Shown here one piece after another: positions 62,549-64,000 of a stretch of DNA of 64,000 nucleotides. The notes below the pieces were generated by a model, which was not told the origin of the DNA, did not search any database, and worked only from the letters and a program-made list of their open reading frames with translations. The stretch spans positions 1 to 64,000 of the forward strand of contig JBHGYD010000032.1 of the NCBI GenBank assembly GCA_041920415.1, in the 5' to 3' direction. Source of the DNA: JBHGYD01 sp041920415 (GTDB lineage: Bacteria; Bacillota; Bacilli; Bacillales; Anoxybacillaceae). A program made the translations under genes and the position numbers. Every line of letters starts with the position of its first letter. The first letter of the stretch is position 1.

Positions 62549-63649
62549 TTACACGAATTCAAGACGCCAAATGATGACACGGTTATTTCCCGAATCAGCG
62601 ATGGCCAGCCGATTTTGATGACACCAAATCCCGTACGGCCAGCATAGTGAATCCCTCGTCACGGCTTGCCAGCGATTTTCTCCCATCCCTTCGAAATCCG
62701 CCTGACCAATAACGTACGAAGCAGGATGATACGCGCCTTTTCGCGGCAACTCAGTAAAAAGAAGGATGCGGCTGTTGGCCGTATCTGCCACCGCAAGCAA
62801 ATTGCCGCATAGTGCGATCCCGTAAGGAAACCGGAATCGCCGGGGGCCTTGCGGGACATGGGGAAGTTCAAATGACTGAGTAAAATCTTGTTGACCGAGA
62901 ACTAAATCAGCTGGCCGGTCTATCTCTGGAGGCGGCGTATAACCGAGGACGCGGTGATTGCCCGCATCCGCAACGTATAACGTATTTCCATCGCCGGCAA
63001 GAGCGTGAGGCCAGCGATACGTATCCATTCCTACGCCTTTTCCCCGATTTTCGCTGTTCACATAACCATTGGGTTGTCCAAGAATCAAATCGGGAACATG
63101 GCCATCTTCCGGTAAACCTTTCCATCCTAACACTCTGCGATTTCCCGTATCCGCTACGTAAAACCATCCATTAATGTAAGCAAAACCATACGGCCAATAA
63201 AATCCAGTCGGACTGACTTTCCCTCCCCGATTAGGGGATGTTCCCGACAAATCGGCCTGTCCTAAAACATAATCGGGAGGCTGGTTATTTATTTTCGGCA
63301 ATGTTTCCCAAATGAGCAGACGATGGTGCCACGCATCTGCGACAAATAGCTTTCCTTCAATGACCGCAACGCTAGTTGGGAGATAAAACAGTTTTGGTCC
63401 CTCTGTTTCAAAATCAGGCTGACCTAAAACGATGTCAGCCGGCGCATTATCGTTTTCCGGCCAGCCGTACCAAATGAGTACTCGATGGTTGCCGCTGTCG
63501 GCCACCACCACAACATCATCGTCTATATACACTCCCCGTGGTGCATAAAGATGAATCCGATTTGGCTGAGCCGGGGGCAACGCAAGACCGCCGGGGGCCG
63601 GTCCCCCCAACCACCGCTCGGGATAAGCGGTCAACCTAATCGTATCCAT
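62549..63649 (-). CDS. NHL-repeat beta-propeller protein
   Basis: This protein of about 366 residues has six or so NHL repeats, each with a VADxxNHRVLxW-like core (near VVVADSGNHRVLIWYG, FVADAWHHRLLIWE, YVADTGNRRVLGWKG, YVADAGNHRVLGY and AIADSGNNRVIIW). No signal peptide is seen. NHL genes next to Rieske and hyp genes are known in clusters of high-affinity [NiFe]-hydrogenases. I chose ATG 63649, with GGAGGATC upstream. Its start overlaps the Rieske stop by 19 bases. Confidence 0.88.
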   Translation of the reverse strand: MDTIRLTAYPERWLGGPAPGGLALPPAQPNRIHLYAPRGVYIDDDVVVVADSGNHRVLIWYGWPENDNAPADIVLGQPDFETEGPKLFYLPTSVAVIEGKLFVADAWHHRLLIWETLPKINNQPPDYVLGQADLSGTSPNRGGKVSPTGFYWPYGFAYINGWFYVADTGNRRVLGWKGLPEDGHVPDLILGQPNGYVNSENRGKGVGMDTYRWPHALAGDGNTLYVADAGNHRVLGYTPPPEIDRPADLVLGQQDFTQSFELPHVPQGPRRFRFPYGIALCGNLLAVADTANSRILLFTELPRKGAYHPASYVIGQADFEGMGENRWQAVTRDSLCWPYGIWCHQNRLAIADSGNNRVIIWRLEFV

Positions 63650-63993
63650 ATTTTCTGATCCTCCACCAGTACTGGAAATGGTTCTAGTTGCACGTGAGGT
63701 GCCGTCATGCATTCCCCGGTTGATAAATCAAAACGGAAGCCATGCCATGGACAAGTAATAATAGAGCCGTCCACCAGTCCTCCGTCAAGAGGCATCCCCA
63801 TATGAGGACACTGATTGCGAAATGCCATTACTTTTCCATCCATGCGAACTAGCAAAACGTCGTGCTCCTTATGCGAAAAGCGAACAGGACGCCCTTCTTC
63901 CAGCTCCGAGACGAATGGTCCTTGTACCCATCCATTTTGTTCTAAATTTCCAGTATCATCCATGACGTGCAACGGCAAGTAGCCGGAGGCCAC
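63631..63993 (-). CDS. Rieske [2Fe-2S] protein
   Basis: This 120-residue protein has the Rieske cluster motifs CPHMGMPLDGG and CPWHGFRFD, spaced as in small ferredoxin-like Rieske proteins of NirD/BphF type. It probably passes electrons from the hydrogenase to the quinone pool or respiratory chain. The first usable start is GTG 63993, seven bases from the edge; the gene may begin further upstream. It overlaps the NHL gene. Confidence 0.85.
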   Translation of the reverse strand: MASGYLPLHVMDDTGNLEQNGWVQGPFVSELEEGRPVRFSHKEHDVLLVRMDGKVMAFRNQCPHMGMPLDGGLVDGSIITCPWHGFRFDLSTGECMTAPHVQLEPFPVLVEDQKIWIRLG

Positions 63994-64000
63994 TTCCTCT

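Noticed and set aside
1..64000. CRISPR array, tRNA or rRNA genes
   Set aside because: No regularly spaced repeats and no tRNA or rRNA-like segments were noticed on reading; a covariance search was not possible.

Overview
The window reads as chromosomal DNA of a spore-forming, facultatively aerobic Bacillaceae, most like the Anoxybacillus/Parageobacillus/Geobacillus group. Indicators are AGGAGG-type ribosome binding sites, AbrB, an SpoIISA/SpoIISB pair, a YjcZ-type small sporulation protein, NsrR/Hmp, a replication terminator protein and a [NiFe]-hydrogenase maturation cluster. No rRNA, tRNA or CRISPR array was seen.

1-21.4 kb is an AT-rich accessory island. It opens with the 3' end of an IS982-like element. 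It then holds an unknown gene, an overlapping pair ending in an HsdR_N-like nuclease, a decayed DUF697-type membrane cassette, and an SF1 helicase with a PLD half-site and zinc ribbons that is split by a one-base frameshift in a G5 run. A stand-alone PD-(D/E)XK protein follows. The centre (10.1-16.0 kb) is a five-gene run of proteins combining coiled coils, glycine-rich or hydrophobic membrane segments and two E...D...QxK nuclease-like domains; a wrecked second copy of part of it lies at 18.1-19.1 kb. An Mrr-type restriction enzyme and a zinc-binding protein end the island. The five-gene run is my best candidate for an undescribed, probably anti-phage, system.

21.4-41.2 kb is mixed. It holds a MerR regulator with its promoter and an Ntn-type amidohydrolase, an ECF sigma/anti-sigma operon, a Nudix hydrolase, a broken tyrosine recombinase, a TetR-controlled redox cluster (SDR, zinc ADH, three aldo/keto reductases, two NAD(P)-binding paralogues of which one is dead, and a GC-richer MFS pump), a 5'-truncated DUF5655 protein, an SpoIISA toxin with two antitoxin-like genes, and a homing-endonuclease remnant.

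41.3-55.0 kb looks like core genome: a sulfite-oxidase-type molybdoenzyme, a LysM/M23 peptidase, an NrnB-like DHH phosphoesterase, NorD/NorQ, the RTP gene with two oppositely oriented candidate Ter sites just upstream (the B. subtilis fork-trap layout), PurU, MsrAB, Hmp divergent from NsrR with two operator-like sites between them, AbrB and YjcZ. The RTP/Ter pair suggests the window lies at the replication terminus, where accessory DNA is often found.

55.2-56.1 kb is a prophage packaging-module remnant (TerS, cos-like GC palindrome, HNH) with a candidate type I toxin inside it. From 56.1 kb to the right edge, all on the minus strand, runs a hydrogenase accessory operon: Rieske protein, NHL-repeat protein, hypC, hypD, a nickel transporter, hypE, a glutaredoxin-like protein, a Cys-rich protein and hypF. 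The structural subunits presumably lie beyond the right edge.
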